Shown here piece after piece: positions 5,781 through 6,396 of a stretch of 6,396 bases of DNA; position 1 is the first letter of the stretch, and each line of letters begins with the position of its first letter. Position numbers and translations under genes: made by a program. The DNA is from Firmicutes bacterium UBA1535 (lineage in GTDB: Bacteria; Bacillota; Clostridia; Tissierellales; Sedimentibacteraceae): NCBI GenBank assembly GCA_002323775.1, contig DCPV01000192.1, positions 1 to 6,396 of the forward strand, written 5' to 3'. The notes beneath the pieces are model-generated. The model worked only from the letters and a program-made list of their open reading frames with translations. It did not search any database and was not told the DNA's origin.

Positions 5781-6131
5781 TTATTTTGTTTCAACGCTTT
5801 TAGTCATATCATACGTTCTATCATCAAGAGTTTTCACTTTGTCTTTTATGATACTTATATCAAGATTATTGCTACTTAAATAGTTGCAAATTAATATCGT
5901 GCTGCCAATTAAGACTAATATTAAAGCTAGCACTAAGTATCCTATAAAGTAATTTGAATTGATAATTAAATTATAAGCGTCACCACCTACATAAGCATTT
6001 ACATTTTCGCTCCAATCATAAACCCTATCACCAAATGTATTATATTTGTTAGAGTATCTTAAAATTTTATCAAAAGCTAAATATATTGGTATTAATGCAC
6101 TTAAAATAAATGCAATTCCCCATTTTTTCAT
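5781..6131 (-). CDS. Small two-helix membrane protein of unknown function
   Basis: This 116-residue protein has hydrophobic segments at about 4-22 and 62-84, joined by a polar loop (23-61, with the YDWSENVNAYVGGDAYN patch), and a charged C-terminal tail (85-116). With a Lys-rich start (MKKW), the two ends are probably cytoplasmic and the loop exported. The ATG at 6131 follows GGAGGG at a spacing of 4, a good start. It begins 28 bases after the partial gene upstream, so the two are probably co-transcribed, and the GAAA-loop terminator ends the unit. I recognise no named domain. Small two-helix proteins beside phage genes can be holins, but the long conserved-looking exported loop argues against a simple holin, and no endolysin is seen next to it. 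Confidence 0.75.
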   Translation of the reverse strand: MKKWGIAFILSALIPIYLAFDKILRYSNKYNTFGDRVYDWSENVNAYVGGDAYNLIINSNYFIGYLVLALILVLIGSTILICNYLSSNNLDISIIKDKVKTLDDRTYDMTKSVETK

Positions 6132-6135
6132 AATT

Positions 6136-6141
6136 CCCTCC
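6136..6141 (-). promoter_or_regulatory. Ribosome binding site of the small membrane protein
   Basis: GGAGGG on the minus strand lies 4 bases before the ATG at 6131, in the 28-base gap after the partial upstream gene. It confirms the start and a tight operon arrangement. Confidence 0.8.
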
Positions 6142-6159
6142 GTTTTAATTTTATACTAT

Positions 6160-6396
6160 TTATTCGCTTATTAGTGGTAATATGTTATTCTCATAAAATT
6201 CTTTTGAAATGTACGCAACCGCTTGAAATTCTATATATGGTATTTTATCTAAGATAATATTTTTATCTTTATCGAACATATATATTTCGTAACTTCCATC
6301 TTCCTTAGGATTTATATTTATTCCGTAGAACGCACCATTTACATTTATTAAATTGAGTATATGTCTTGATGAATAATACTCCTTTTTATCACCATC
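6160..6396 (-). CDS. Partial unknown protein, C-terminal 78 residues, cut by the window edge
   Basis: Reading the minus strand from the window edge gives one uninterrupted frame of 78 codons ending in TAA (6160-6162). The start is outside the window. The visible protein begins DGDKKEYYSSRH, contains NGAFYGININPKEDGSYEIY and KIPYIEFQAVAYIS, and ends NILPLISE. It is soluble in character, with alternating beta-like strands and no membrane segment or cysteine. Natural codon use, and the 28-base gap to a well-formed ribosome binding site for the next gene, support it as a real gene in an operon with the small membrane protein. I do not recognise the family. Confidence 0.7.
   Translation of the reverse strand, partial: DGDKKEYYSSRHILNLINVNGAFYGININPKEDGSYEIYMFDKDKNIILDKIPYIEFQAVAYISKEFYENNILPLISE

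Overview
The window is AT-rich (roughly two thirds A+T) and uses the standard code. It has strong AAGGAGG-type ribosome binding sites and A/T-flanked intrinsic terminators, which fits a low-GC Firmicute, most likely a member of the Clostridia. No rRNA, tRNA or CRISPR array is visible. Every call is from reading the sequence; no database search was possible.

Region 1 (1-1520) is an apparently complete IS256-family insertion sequence. Its left tip is at or within a base or so of the window start. It has 28-bp imperfect terminal inverted repeats (22 of 28 positions match) and a full-length 410-residue DDE transposase with all catalytic residues. About 195 bases between the transposase stop and the right repeat are non-coding but can fold into a long multi-segment hairpin.

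Region 2 (1576-4939, all minus strand) is a three-gene operon with its own promoter and a strong terminator. In transcription order it encodes a cytoplasmic SPFH-domain protein with a glycine-rich segment and a SHOCT-like tail, a four-helix membrane protein with a cytoplasmic tail, and a zinc-ribbon/TPR-like/four-helix/coiled-coil membrane protein. The composition resembles Bacillus subtilis ydjG-ydjH-ydjI, which is associated with PspA and membrane stress. Here the gene order is reversed and no pspA is present in the window. I infer a membrane-anchored SPFH scaffold or envelope-stress complex. An 11-bp perfect inverted repeat brackets the core promoter and is a candidate operator.

Region 3 (5039-6396, all minus strand) holds a partial unknown CDS cut by the right edge, a small two-helix membrane protein, a 10-bp GAAA-loop terminator, and then a phage-tail-like protein with an Fn3-like domain. 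That last gene has an excellent Shine-Dalgarno sequence facing an ATA codon rather than ATG. It may be a decayed prophage remnant or may use a non-canonical start. The IS and this phage-like piece suggest that the SPFH operon sits in an accessory or rearranged neighbourhood.
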